This document shows positions 27,422 through 36,843 of a DNA stretch of 64,000 bases, piece after piece. Every line of letters starts with the position of its first letter. The first letter of the stretch is position 1. Position numbers and translations under genes: made by a program. The notes beneath the pieces are model-generated. The model was not told where the DNA came from, searched no databases, and worked only from the letters and a program-made list of their open reading frames with translations. Origin of the DNA: Bacteroides cellulosilyticus (GTDB lineage Bacteria; Bacteroidota; Bacteroidia; Bacteroidales; Bacteroidaceae); the NCBI RefSeq assembly GCF_020091405.1, contig NZ_CP081903.1:3162501-3226500 (forward strand), in the 5' to 3' direction.

Positions 27422-29686
27422 ATGAAAAAATATACAGCATATATAATGGCTCTGTTTGCAGGTGCCTTGTTTGTGCTCTCCGGTTGCAAGGATGATGATG
27501 TCGTGGACGGAGGAGAATACAATAGTGAACGTTTGTTCATGCCGATGTTCCGTATGGAAGAAAATACCAATGATAACTCCGATCCCTATGCCTGTGCTAT
27601 CGCTTCGAAAGCTATTCATAGCACAAGCAACCGCATTAATGATGTCCAACTCTATTGGTATGGTGTGAAAGGAGCAAGCGGATACCGTATCCGTTGCAAA
27701 GTGCAAGGTACTGATTGGGATAAAAACAGTGTACTGGATACCATCGTGGGGCCGGAAGTACTTGAGTTTTTACATGAAGACTTGCAGTATAGCGTAGGCT
27801 ATTCATATGCTATTCAGGCACTTTCATCCAAAGGCGATGCCTATAACTCCAAATGGTATGGAATGGGCGACGGCTCTCATCAGAAAGATTACATGACGAT
27901 CACTACCGGTGACCGTTATGCGGTGCCGAGTATTTTCTGGGTGGAAGACGTTACCTTCGAATCCGTTCGCGTTTACTTCAACAACACGGTTGAATCTACT
28001 TCAGAATATGAGGAATTCATCAAAAACGGTGCCGAGATTGTAGACGGCAAGTGGGTATTTCATGACATACAGATAGTGCCGACTGCCGATAACCCTGATT
28101 TGGAGTCTGTCTATCATACCATGACAGAGGAAGACTTTGCTAATGGATATGTAGACTTTGACGGATTCGTTTCCAATGGTTCCTATATTGTTACGGGCAA
28201 TAACAACAATGTTGCGCGCGTATACGATCGGAACTATAACAAGGCGTTTATGCGCATGCTGGGTGAAGTGGGCGACCCGATTGCCATTCCTGCCATCTAT
28301 GATGCAGGTGATACTATTATGGCGGCCTACTATAATACGGATAATCTGCAAGCTTCCCGTCTGGATACTATTTTGTCTAATTATATGGGTGACAATACTA
28401 TCACCGAAGGGCAAGTGTTCTATCTTGAAGGAGGCAAGAATTACTATTTGGCTTCCAGTTTGGCGTTGACAAAAGGGTTGACGTTAGAAACGAATCCGGA
28501 AGATTTGGCTGCCGGAAAGGGAAGAGCTGTTATCTATATGGGTGTAGGTACTAGTGACGAGAGTGGTAACTCTGGAAGAGCTGCCAATTTTAATTTGGGA
28601 CGTAATGCGCAGAGCGGAGCGGAAAATGGTGTTTTGCTTTCTTTCCAGGATATCAAGTTTAATGAAATTAACTTTACCGTACAGAAATTCTACAATTACT
28701 TGGATAAAAATGGCACAGGAGGAAATTCGAACTATGCTATTTCTGCCAACTATTTCATGAATATGAATTCGCAAGGTTTGGGATTCACGATGGGTGAGTT
28801 GAGTATCACTAATTGTACGTTCAGTGGTATGATACGTGGTTTTATTCGCTTCCAAGGTCCTAATCGTCAAATTATTCAGAGGCTGACAGTGGAGGGCTGC
28901 GTATTCCATGATTGCGGTGTATATGATGCTAACGGTCGTGGTTATGCATGGTTTGCCGGTCCTGGAAACCGCAAAGATTCCAACTTCTTCCAGAATCTGA
29001 CTGTCCGTAATAATACCTTCATTGATAGTCCGCGTCATTCGCTTGTAGGAGAGAATGGTAATTTAGCATGGCCTGCCGGAACGACTTGGAACGTTGTTAT
29101 AGAGAACAATACATTTGTCAATTTCTCTACTCGTTCCTCAAATTCAGGGCATGGATTAATATTGGAAACTCGTTATGCTCCTCGCGGAAGTAAGTTTACC
29201 TTTAAGAAGAATCTCTTTGTTATGGTACGCCAGAACGACAGCGATAATCGTCCATTGAATATGAAGGGTATGCGTATCGATACCAAAGCGATTGAATACG
29301 ATTTTGCCGACAATTATGCAACCACTGTTCCCAACTGGACTACTTCGAACTTGATTGATGGCTTGTTCAGTAATCGTGCGTTCAGCAACACGAGCGATGG
29401 TGCAGGGTATAATAGCGGTGCTCTTAATCTTGGCGGCTATGGTGAAACTCGTATTAAGTTCGGTGACAATCGAAATGAAAATGAAGACGATGCGGTTGGC
29501 TATCAATTGACTCCAGCCGAGTTGTTCATGAATTCTGCTCCATTAGCACCTGAAGGTCATAAGGATATGCACCGTTACAATGTGGATGGCTTCTATTATA
29601 ATTTAACACCGAGGGTCATGGCTCATCCGATTTATACAAAAGGCATTGGTGACCCACGTTGGAGGAATGGCGATGCTTGGAAATAG
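27422..29686 (+). CDS. DUF4957/DUF5123-type surface lipoprotein (second copy)
   Basis: A 754-residue lipoprotein (VLSGC, C22). The N-terminal third is beta-sandwich-like (GVKGASGYRIRCKVQGTDW). The C-terminal part is a beta-helix-like region with repeated N-x-T-F and I-E-N-N-T-F turns (VRNNTFIDSPRHS, VVIENNTFVNFS) and closes with IGDPRWRNGDAWK, the usual DUF5123 end. Beta-helix plus asparagine ladders resemble pectin-lyase folds, but no catalytic residues are recognised, so surface binding is the safer reading. It is the third gene of the second SusC operon, 21 nt after SusD, and is followed by a terminator. It is larger than its counterpart at 15385 mainly in the N-terminal and middle regions. 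Confidence 0.75.
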   Translation: MKKYTAYIMALFAGALFVLSGCKDDDVVDGGEYNSERLFMPMFRMEENTNDNSDPYACAIASKAIHSTSNRINDVQLYWYGVKGASGYRIRCKVQGTDWDKNSVLDTIVGPEVLEFLHEDLQYSVGYSYAIQALSSKGDAYNSKWYGMGDGSHQKDYMTITTGDRYAVPSIFWVEDVTFESVRVYFNNTVESTSEYEEFIKNGAEIVDGKWVFHDIQIVPTADNPDLESVYHTMTEEDFANGYVDFDGFVSNGSYIVTGNNNNVARVYDRNYNKAFMRMLGEVGDPIAIPAIYDAGDTIMAAYYNTDNLQASRLDTILSNYMGDNTITEGQVFYLEGGKNYYLASSLALTKGLTLETNPEDLAAGKGRAVIYMGVGTSDESGNSGRAANFNLGRNAQSGAENGVLLSFQDIKFNEINFTVQKFYNYLDKNGTGGNSNYAISANYFMNMNSQGLGFTMGELSITNCTFSGMIRGFIRFQGPNRQIIQRLTVEGCVFHDCGVYDANGRGYAWFAGPGNRKDSNFFQNLTVRNNTFIDSPRHSLVGENGNLAWPAGTTWNVVIENNTFVNFSTRSSNSGHGLILETRYAPRGSKFTFKKNLFVMVRQNDSDNRPLNMKGMRIDTKAIEYDFADNYATTVPNWTTSNLIDGLFSNRAFSNTSDGAGYNSGALNLGGYGETRIKFGDNRNENEDDAVGYQLTPAELFMNSAPLAPEGHKDMHRYNVDGFYYNLTPRVMAHPIYTKGIGDPRWRNGDAWK

Positions 29687-29743
29687 GTATTAAAATCATA
29701 ATTTCCTCTTGAAATTTAAAATTTAGGAGGACATTCTTTGCTG

Positions 29744-29780
29744 GAAAAGGCTGTTCGTGATGAATAGCCTTTTCTTCGTT
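29744..29780 (+). terminator. Terminator of the second SusC operon
   Basis: GAAAAGGCT (29744-29752) pairs with AGCCTTTTC (29766-29774), and TTC/GAA extends the stem. It lies 58 nt after the operon's last stop codon. The tail is short. Confidence 0.6.
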
Positions 29781-30162
29781 ATACGCCTTGGGGTACACTG
29801 TAAGATACAAGTCATGAATGATCTCTGATAGTAAGAACCATTAGCTAATAGCAAGGATAATATGCAGGACGAGCACGCGAAACAAGCAAAGTCCTATAAC
29901 TATCCGAATGTTTATCAGGTAAAGTCGGAAGATAATATGAGATGAAAGCATACTTTTTTATCCGGGGAAGTCTCACGGACATTATGCTGATGTATCTTCA
30001 TGGTTGAAACATTAAATTCAGAACCGAAAAGAAATGAACTATAATAAGAAAAATGAATATGGTTAACGATAATTAGCATAGTTATGCAGTTCTCGTACAT
30101 GAAAAGCTCGTCGGGGTTGATTGCTCACCCCCTTGCCGCATGGTGTTCCCTCCGTAGGAGCT
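29781..30162. other. Non-coding stretch beside the IS110 element
   Basis: No gene is recognisable here. GCATAgtTATGC near 30073-30084 is a small palindrome. The last 100 nt (from about 30080) have a different, GC-richer texture, with runs such as GGGGTTG and CACCCCC, and may be the 3' flank of the insertion sequence. The stretch around 29900-30000 could be a retroelement or group II intron remnant, but I could not build a convincing domain V, so I leave it unassigned. Confidence 0.3.
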
Positions 30163-31128
30163 TTATGGCTTCTCGGACTTGAAGCCATCTACATAGAGTT
30201 TTTCTTGAGTGACAACAGCAAAGGCTTGCCTTATAAGTTTGTTAGCGACTGCAATGAGTGCTACCTTTCCCGGCTTGCCATTAGATCGTAATCGGTCAAA
30301 ACATGCCTTGCATTCAGTATTACATCGTAAAGATGCAAAAGCAGCCACATAAAGTTGGCTCCGCAAGGAAGAATTACCGTTACGATTGATGTGACCTTTG
30401 ACATTGACTGACGTACCGGATTGTTGGTAAGTAGGTGACAATCCCAAGTATCGGGTGAGTTGCTTGGCATTATCAAAGTAGGTGAAGCCTCCCGTAGCCA
30501 TGATTAACGCAGCTGCCAGCGTAACACCAATACCTTTGATTGAAGTAAGCAAATCCATCTGTTTCTTGTATTCGCTTTGCGCCAGAGAAGCCAACTCCTC
30601 TTCCAACCCTTTGATTTGTTTTTCAAGAAAGATAATTGTCTTTTCAATTGTTTTCTTGCATTTAGGGTCAAAGAATGGGAGTACTTCCATGGAGCCTTTC
30701 AAGTTCCCAGTTGCTACGAGCTGTTTCTTGAGTTGGCGTATGACCGTCCGTTTTTGCTTCAAGATAAGGATGGTGTCATTACGCAACTTGTAAGATGTTG
30801 GCTGCATCTTCTCACCGTACATGGCGATCAAACGAGCGTCTATTTCATCTGTCTTTGTGACAGAAAGCATAACACGGGCAAAGTTTTTAATCTTTAGAGG
30901 ATTCTCAAGACTAACAGCAATACCCGCTTCTGAAAGTAGATAAACTAGTAGGGCACTATAATTACCGGTTGCTTCCAACACACAGTGGTGTTCCGCTACG
31001 GAAATGGTTTGAATAAACTCATGAATGCCTTTGGCAGTATTCTTGAAAGAGTTTGTCCTACTACCTTTAGCAGAAGAATAAGCAACTACGAAAGTCGCTT
31101 TGCTGACATCAATTCCAACGTAAGTCAT
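30163..31128 (-). CDS. IS110 family transposase (DEDD recombinase)
   Basis: A 321-residue transposase of normal IS110 length. The N-terminal RuvC-like domain shows GIDVSK with D7, EATG with E52, and TDEID with D94 and D97, the DEDD set. A coiled-coil middle follows (about 110-190). The C-terminal Transposase_20 domain has SIKGIGVTLAAALI (196-209) and SGTSVNVKGHINRNGN (237-252), which carries the conserved serine (S237 or S240) and the R/K-rich block. No frameshift or internal stop is seen, so the enzyme may be active. In this family a structured RNA encoded in the non-coding end guides target choice. A candidate lies just upstream on the same strand (31130-31302). Confidence 0.92.
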   Translation of the reverse strand: MTYVGIDVSKATFVVAYSSAKGSRTNSFKNTAKGIHEFIQTISVAEHHCVLEATGNYSALLVYLLSEAGIAVSLENPLKIKNFARVMLSVTKTDEIDARLIAMYGEKMQPTSYKLRNDTILILKQKRTVIRQLKKQLVATGNLKGSMEVLPFFDPKCKKTIEKTIIFLEKQIKGLEEELASLAQSEYKKQMDLLTSIKGIGVTLAAALIMATGGFTYFDNAKQLTRYLGLSPTYQQSGTSVNVKGHINRNGNSSLRSQLYVAAFASLRCNTECKACFDRLRSNGKPGKVALIAVANKLIRQAFAVVTQEKLYVDGFKSEKP

Positions 31129-31129
31129 G

Positions 31130-31302
31130 GTCTTAATATTTTATATTATAACATCTATACATCTTGAGCCACCATTGCAAATGCGGGGTCAAAGCCCATT
31201 GAACTATCCGGTTTCTGATGTAAAAGTGTGGGGACAAAACATTTCTTACGATCTGCATGATCAATGAATCATCGGCCTTATTCCACACTCTGATGTTGAA
31301 GC
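31130..31302 (-). ncRNA. Putative IS110 bridge RNA
   Basis: This is the non-coding stretch directly upstream of the transposase start. On the minus strand TATTTTTG (31316-31309) fits TAnnTTTG, with ATTG 18 nt further upstream, giving a start near 31302. The RNA would be about 170 nt. A 7-bp stem AGTGTGG/CCACACT encloses an internal hairpin ATGAT-tcattg-ATCAT. A second fold follows, with CATT-tgc-AATG and a GGG/CCC pairing. Two stem-loop domains upstream of the transposase match the layout known for IS110 (IS621-type) bridge RNAs. The loops and core dinucleotide have not been matched to a target. Confidence 0.45.
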
Positions 31303-31358
31303 TTTATGCAAAAATATAACGATTAAATAATATACAATGAATGAATTTTGCCAACGAG

Positions 31359-34300
31359 TTAACTATATTCTGAAGGGCTTACTCCATATCTTTTCTTGAA
31401 ACACTTACTAAAATATTTAGGATCATTGAATCCTGTCATATATGCTATTGTAGAAACATTATATTCTCCGCTTTCGACCAATTGTTTGGCACGTTTAATG
31501 CGCATTTCGCGAACGAAATCAATAGGAGAAAGACCGGTCAGGCTTTTCAGTTTCTGATAGAATGCTGTGCGTCCCATCCCTAAGTTCAGCGCAAATTCAT
31601 CAATTGCAAAATCAGAATTATCCATTTGCTTATCTATTATTTCCATCACACGTTTCATGAATTGTTCATCAAAAGAGGTAATCTGAGGAGGTGTCGGCTC
31701 TATCTCTGCAAAAGGTGTATTGGGATTCTTTAGTGTTTCAGACCACTGCTTCAGATAGAGTTCCTGTAACTGTTTGCGCTGGTGTAGCAGTGATTTGATG
31801 CGTGTTTTCAGATAGGTTGAACTAAAAGGTTTGGTGATATAATCGTCAATACCTTGTTCCAGACCCGAGATCCGGTCATCCAATGAAGACTTGGCTGACA
31901 GTAGAATGATAGGAATATGGCAAATATTCCGTTGCTCTTTGATCGCTTTCACCATGTCCAAGCCATCCATAACAGGCATCATCACGTCACTGATGATAAA
32001 ATCCGGTACATGTTGCAGAGCCTGCTCCAGGCCTTCTTTTCCATTCGTAGCCTCAATGACTTTATAGGTTCCGGAAAGGATATCGTTCAGGAAGTTTCTC
32101 AATTCTGCATTATCTTCTACGATTAACACGGAGATAGGATACTTGTCCGTATTATTATCGGTGTCTTTTTCTTCCATCTTCTCCTGTAGAATAACATTTT
32201 TCTCTGATGTTTTGGAAATGGTTTTATGTTTGTCTTGTTTCTGATTATGAGTGGACGGAGCATCACTCAGGATAAACTCCGTGTTTTCTTTTCCTTCATA
32301 AACCTTCTGGTCAAGTGGCAATGTCACAATAAACTCACTACCCGTTCCTGTTTCAGTATTCACTTGAATATTACCCTGATGTAATTCGATCAGTTCTTTT
32401 ACTAAGGACAGGCCAATACCGGAAGATGGTTGCAGAATATTGTTATTTACCAATGTTTCAAAACGCTGGAATAGTGTCTGTTGCTTCTTAGGGTCAATGC
32501 CAATACCTTCGTCGGCAACGGAAATAACGACTTTATCTTTTGTCGTATGGGCATACACTGTAATTGATTTATTGGCAGGTGTGTATTTGAATGCATTAGA
32601 CAATAAATTAAAGATAATCTTTTCGACTTTATCCTGATCTATCCAGCAATGTATTGACTCTTTATCTGTTTGCAGACGGAAATTGATATTTTTTTCTTCG
32701 GCTATGAGACGGAAATTATTCATCACTTTCTGCAATAGTTCTACAATATCTGTTTTCTCCAGCAATAGTTTCATCTTTTTGTTTTCTATTTTGCGGAAAT
32801 CGAGTATCTGGTTGACTAGTCGCAACATGCGCTCTGTATTATTGTGAACTACTGTCAGAAGTTTACGGGCACTGGGAGTGAGAGGCTCATGTTCAAGAAC
32901 TTCACCTACAGGGCTGGTAATTAGAGTCAAAGGTGTGCGTAGTTCATGAGAGATATCCGTGAAGAACCGTAACTTTATATTTGACAGTTGTTGTTCCATA
33001 TAAATCTGATGACGTAGTTTATAGATATATAATATGATATATACAATAGTAGCTGTAAATAAGATGAATAAGATAATATAGAGTAATACCGCCCAGTATG
33101 TTTCCCAGAATGTGGGAATTACAGTGACAGAAAGCTTTCGCACATTGTCTGTCCATACACCGTCACTATTGGTTGAGCGTATTTGTAATTCATAATTTCC
33201 CGGAGGAAGATTAATATAACTGGCCGTGCGGCTATTCTCCACTTCATTCCATTTTTCTTCCAGCCCTTTTAACCGGTAAGCGTAGTTGATGGAAGTCGGA
33301 TTGACATAGTCTAATGCTGCAAACTGGAAAGATACGTTTCGCTCGTCAGGTTTTAATTTTAATTCCTCCAGATCATCAAGATCCAGTTGTTGCTGAACTC
33401 CCTGTATTTTTAAACTAGTGAATGCAATAGGAGGAGTATAGGTACTTTTACTGAAGGCAGCTGGATTTATCTTTAAGATTCCTGCATCCGTACCTAATAT
33501 TAACTGATTCTGTAATATAGCGGGTGAAGCTTCACTGAAATATATTTCTTTCTGCAGATGCTTTTCGTTATAATGTTCGAAAGTTCCGTTCTCCGAATCA
33601 AATTTGGCTAATGTATTTTCTGATATGACCCATAGATTTTTCTGTTGATCTTCAATCATGGATAAAACTAGATCCGACACTAGACCATTTCGTTTGGTGT
33701 AGGTCTTGAATTGGATCTGATCGGTTAACAAATTATCTGAAATAATCTGATTGATGCCTCCGGTGAATGTAAGTACATACGAATTTTTACGACTGTCTGT
33801 ATAAATATAAATCACGTCGTTACTACTAAGGCTGGATGCCAAATCCGGTATGCGTACATTGGTATAGAACTTAATGTCTTCCGGGCGTTCAAAATTGCAG
33901 GAGAAGGTAATCAATCCTTCGGTTGTACCGACTAAGAGGGTATTATTCACTTCTTTGATAACACGCACTTTGCTAAATTTATCTTTTGAATAGTCTTTCA
34001 GTAAATTACCGTTATGCAGGAAGCGGACTTTTCCATCTGTCGTTTCCTGAAGCAAATTAATGCCTCCGCCATGAGTGGCTATCCACATTCGTTTTTTTGA
34101 ATCTTGGTATATGCAATAAACACTATTATTGCTTAAACTATAGGGGTCTTCTTCCTTATGTACATAGTTTCTTATCTGGAAGCTTCCATTTCTTTCAGGG
34201 CTTAACCGGATGATCCCGTCCCATTTACTACCCATCCATATGTTTCCTTGTTCGTCTTCTGTGAAACAATAAATGTTTTTGGAGAACGAAATGGCTTTTG

Positions 34301-35726
34301 TGCTGATAGTTCCTTCCGGTGTCAGGTAGCCTTTAAGTGTTTTGTCCGGATTGAAAATCCGGATGACTCCTTTTTTGTTTGCAACCCAGAGATTTTGTTG
34401 CTTATCGACCATGATTGCGCGGGTTTCATGCCCGGAGTCAAAAGTGGTTAGTTGGCTGGCATTAGGAAAAAATGAAATTTTATCCATCCAGAAATTATTA
34501 GCATACCAGAAGTTCTTTTGATTATCTACATAAAAATTTAGGATAACCGGAGTGAATTTAGACTCTGGTTTACTATAATCGGTGTAATAGGGCTTTAATT
34601 CTTTATCTTCCCGGTCATAATAGCTTAGGCACCCCAGGTGAGGTACAACCCATAAAGTTCCCTGGCTATCTTCAAATATAACGTCACGACTTCTAAGTTC
34701 AGCTTTGGGCATATTTTGTGTAGGGGTTTCATAGTGCTGCTGCTCGTTAGTCAATGGATCATACCGTACAATTCCACGTTGTTCTTTTGAGAATAGCCAT
34801 AATTCATTATGGCTGTCCTTAAATAATCTCATAACGTTAAAATGCATTTCTACATTCCTGAATTGTTTGCTTTTTGCAAAGAAGAGTATGATACCATTGT
34901 TGGTACCTATTCCGATAGTATCTTTCCCAAAACTTAGTATACAGTTTAGTCGCGAATAGTCCAAAGGTATTTCTTCATATTGAACTTGTCCGTTTTGTTG
35001 ATTATAGATTGCTAAACGTTTGCTTGATATCAGATACATTTTCTCATTGTTTTCACAGAAACTAGTGAAATGGGTTTTATCAGATATTGTTTTTTGCCCA
35101 ACTATACAAACGCTTTTATCTGTAAAAATCCATTCATCGCCGTCAGCATCTTGTTCGATTCTGGAAATTTTTCTACCGGGTAGGTTGCCGATTTCTGGAG
35201 TATAAGGTGTTATGGCCCCCTCATCCTCATTTTCTAATTTTTGTTCATCTATCCGAAAGGCTCCGTGATCGCATACGATCCAACTGACTCCTTTAGATAA
35301 GGCATAGATCTTGCGTACTATATAAGTTTCCCCACTTTTTTGTTCAAAAGGTTGGAGAATATCGATGAATTTTTCCTGATGACTGTCGAATAGATAAACC
35401 CGGGCATCATAAGTCTGACACCAGATATTATTTTGTTGGTCGGGTACAATTCTTAATATACGGTTACTTGTTAGTGTACATCCATCTCCGGGATATGCTT
35501 TATAATTTTTGAAGGTATAACCGTCATATTTGTTCAAACCATTCCAGGTGGAAAACCAGATGAATCCCTTGGAGTCCTGTACAATATCTGAAACGGTTCT
35601 TTGTGTCAATCCGTTATATATAGAGAAGTGTCGGATTTGACAGCTTGGTTGTGCGAGGAGCATGGTTGGGATTAGTAGTACCAGACAGATTAATAAGTGG
35701 GAATTTGTTGTGTTATACTTTCTCAT
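31359..35726 (-). CDS. Hybrid two-component system regulator (HTCS), second copy
   Basis: A 1455-residue paralogue of the regulator at 17128-21546, similar along its whole length. Order: signal peptide (LLAQP), Reg_prop propellers with GFIWFSTWNGLNKYDGYT, Y_Y_Y domain, transmembrane helix (WAVLLYIILFILFTATIVY), kinase with H927 in DISHELRTPL, HATPase (LLSNAFKYTP), receiver with D1247 in SDVMMP, and an AraC-type domain. The two DNA-contacting helices (GRTAFYQKLKS and NDPKYFSKCFKKR) differ from the first copy at only a few positions, so both regulators probably recognise the same operator. The sensor propellers have diverged more, suggesting different ligands. It reads on the minus strand toward the IS110 element; any target genes beyond the second SusC operon are not in view. 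Confidence 0.93.
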   Translation of the reverse strand: MRKYNTTNSHLLICLVLLIPTMLLAQPSCQIRHFSIYNGLTQRTVSDIVQDSKGFIWFSTWNGLNKYDGYTFKNYKAYPGDGCTLTSNRILRIVPDQQNNIWCQTYDARVYLFDSHQEKFIDILQPFEQKSGETYIVRKIYALSKGVSWIVCDHGAFRIDEQKLENEDEGAITPYTPEIGNLPGRKISRIEQDADGDEWIFTDKSVCIVGQKTISDKTHFTSFCENNEKMYLISSKRLAIYNQQNGQVQYEEIPLDYSRLNCILSFGKDTIGIGTNNGIILFFAKSKQFRNVEMHFNVMRLFKDSHNELWLFSKEQRGIVRYDPLTNEQQHYETPTQNMPKAELRSRDVIFEDSQGTLWVVPHLGCLSYYDREDKELKPYYTDYSKPESKFTPVILNFYVDNQKNFWYANNFWMDKISFFPNASQLTTFDSGHETRAIMVDKQQNLWVANKKGVIRIFNPDKTLKGYLTPEGTISTKAISFSKNIYCFTEDEQGNIWMGSKWDGIIRLSPERNGSFQIRNYVHKEEDPYSLSNNSVYCIYQDSKKRMWIATHGGGINLLQETTDGKVRFLHNGNLLKDYSKDKFSKVRVIKEVNNTLLVGTTEGLITFSCNFERPEDIKFYTNVRIPDLASSLSSNDVIYIYTDSRKNSYVLTFTGGINQIISDNLLTDQIQFKTYTKRNGLVSDLVLSMIEDQQKNLWVISENTLAKFDSENGTFEHYNEKHLQKEIYFSEASPAILQNQLILGTDAGILKINPAAFSKSTYTPPIAFTSLKIQGVQQQLDLDDLEELKLKPDERNVSFQFAALDYVNPTSINYAYRLKGLEEKWNEVENSRTASYINLPPGNYELQIRSTNSDGVWTDNVRKLSVTVIPTFWETYWAVLLYIILFILFTATIVYIILYIYKLRHQIYMEQQLSNIKLRFFTDISHELRTPLTLITSPVGEVLEHEPLTPSARKLLTVVHNNTERMLRLVNQILDFRKIENKKMKLLLEKTDIVELLQKVMNNFRLIAEEKNINFRLQTDKESIHCWIDQDKVEKIIFNLLSNAFKYTPANKSITVYAHTTKDKVVISVADEGIGIDPKKQQTLFQRFETLVNNNILQPSSGIGLSLVKELIELHQGNIQVNTETGTGSEFIVTLPLDQKVYEGKENTEFILSDAPSTHNQKQDKHKTISKTSEKNVILQEKMEEKDTDNNTDKYPISVLIVEDNAELRNFLNDILSGTYKVIEATNGKEGLEQALQHVPDFIISDVMMPVMDGLDMVKAIKEQRNICHIPIILLSAKSSLDDRISGLEQGIDDYITKPFSSTYLKTRIKSLLHQRKQLQELYLKQWSETLKNPNTPFAEIEPTPPQITSFDEQFMKRVMEIIDKQMDNSDFAIDEFALNLGMGRTAFYQKLKSLTGLSPIDFVREMRIKRAKQLVESGEYNVSTIAYMTGFNDPKYFSKCFKKRYGVSPSEYS

Positions 35727-35752
35727 GTGCTATTAATTAATATTGTGACATG

Positions 35753-35760
35753 CAAAGATA
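35753..35760 (-). promoter_or_regulatory. Promoter of the second HTCS gene
   Basis: TATCTTTG on the minus strand is an exact TAnnTTTG element about 27 nt upstream of the ATG. It has the same base word and similar placement as the first HTCS promoter (21574-21581). No -33 element is obvious. Confidence 0.55.
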
Positions 35761-35833
35761 TAAAAAAAAAGTGAATTGCTTAATCTTCTTTAAAATAGAT
35801 GTTCTAAAAGTTCTTTTTTACTAAATGAAATAA

Positions 35834-35841
35834 TATATTTG
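35834..35841 (+). promoter_or_regulatory. Possible promoter of the SPFH operon
   Basis: TATATTTG fits TAnnTTTG and lies 36 nt before the SPFH start. GATATC occurs twice just downstream (35843-35848 and 35854-35859) and could be an operator. The -33 element is weak. Confidence 0.4.
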
Positions 35842-35876
35842 TGATATCAAAATGATATCAACTTAATCTATCAGTT

Positions 35877-36833
35877 ATGGAAACAAAAGAATTGAATTTC
35901 AAAGGGTTTAAGATGAATGGCTTTTTAGGATTGTTTGTTCATCTCATTGTGCTGCCTGCACTAATTTTCTTTGGCTTTATTACGTGTGTGCCAACGGCAA
36001 TTGTGGCTGGTATTCTCTGTATTGTCTGGCTGATAATGTTTGCCGGTTATATGCAATTGGAACCGAATGAGGCTCGGGCTATGGTGTTTTTTGGTAAGTA
36101 CAAAGGTACATTCAAGGAAACTGGTTTCTTTTGGGTGAATCCATTTCTGGATAAGAAGAAACTTTCTCTTCGTGCGCGTAACCTGGATGTGGAACCTATC
36201 AAGGTAAATGATAAGATCGGTAATCCTATTCTGATAGGTTTGGTGTTGGTCTGGAAACTTAAAGATACCTACAAAGCTATGTTTGAGATTGATTCGCAGA
36301 CAATGGCTTCATCTGCCCATACGGGGGGAAATGCCAACCAGATTAATATAGGTAATGCGGTTGCCAGCCGTATGAACGCTTTTGAGAATTTTGTGAAAAT
36401 ACAAAGTGATGCCGCTTTACGCCAAGTGGCTGGACAATATGCTTATGATGATAACGAAGCGGATACTGAAGAACTGACACTTCGCTCCGGTGGTGAAGAA
36501 ATCAATGAACAGTTGGAACAGAAGTTGAACGAACGTCTTGCCATGGCAGGTATGGAAGTAGTGGAGGCACGCATCAACTATCTGGCTTATGCTCCTGAAA
36601 TAGCTGCGGTAATGCTCCGCCGTCAACAGGCTTCGGCTATCATTACTGCCCGTGAAAAGATTGTTGAGGGAGCTGTTTCCATGGTAAAAATGGCTTTGCA
36701 TAAACTTTCTGAAGAAGAGATTGTTGAACTGGACGAAGAAAAAAAGGCGGCTATGGTCAGCAATTTGCTGGTAGTACTTTGTGCCGATGAGGCAGCACAG
36801 CCGATTGTTAACGCAGGTACATTAAATCATTAA
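35877..36833 (+). CDS. SPFH/Band 7 domain membrane protein
   Basis: A 318-residue protein with two N-terminal hydrophobic segments (about 15-60). An SPFH (stomatin/prohibitin/flotillin/HflK) domain runs from about 65, with LEPNEARAMVFFGKYKGT, and a helical tail contains LRRQQASAIITAREKIVEGA, the usual SPFH end. Such proteins form membrane-bound oligomers that organise microdomains or control proteases. It starts a tight run with the hydrolase (10-nt gap), a ribbon-helix-helix protein and a small membrane protein. Nothing in the sequence points to a specific partner; co-location with the RHH gene is a recurring Bacteroides arrangement in my recollection. Confidence 0.88.
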   Translation: METKELNFKGFKMNGFLGLFVHLIVLPALIFFGFITCVPTAIVAGILCIVWLIMFAGYMQLEPNEARAMVFFGKYKGTFKETGFFWVNPFLDKKKLSLRARNLDVEPIKVNDKIGNPILIGLVLVWKLKDTYKAMFEIDSQTMASSAHTGGNANQINIGNAVASRMNAFENFVKIQSDAALRQVAGQYAYDDNEADTEELTLRSGGEEINEQLEQKLNERLAMAGMEVVEARINYLAYAPEIAAVMLRRQQASAIITAREKIVEGAVSMVKMALHKLSEEEIVELDEEKKAAMVSNLLVVLCADEAAQPIVNAGTLNH

Positions 36834-36843
36834 TCAAGATAAT

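Larger units (their letters stand above)
30100..31320 (-). mobile_element. IS110-family insertion sequence (approximate limits)
   Basis: The transposase gene (30163-31128) defines the element. The ends are not visible because IS110 elements normally lack terminal inverted repeats and target duplications. The limits given are estimates: the right-hand limit includes the putative non-coding RNA and its promoter, and the left-hand limit includes the base-composition change near 30100. The element sits between the end of the second SusC operon and the end of the second HTCS gene and does not break either. Confidence 0.6.

Noticed and set aside
29820-30120. Group II intron remnant
   Set aside because: Some words look like intron domains, but no convincing domain V, GUGYG start or reverse-transcriptase fragment could be found.
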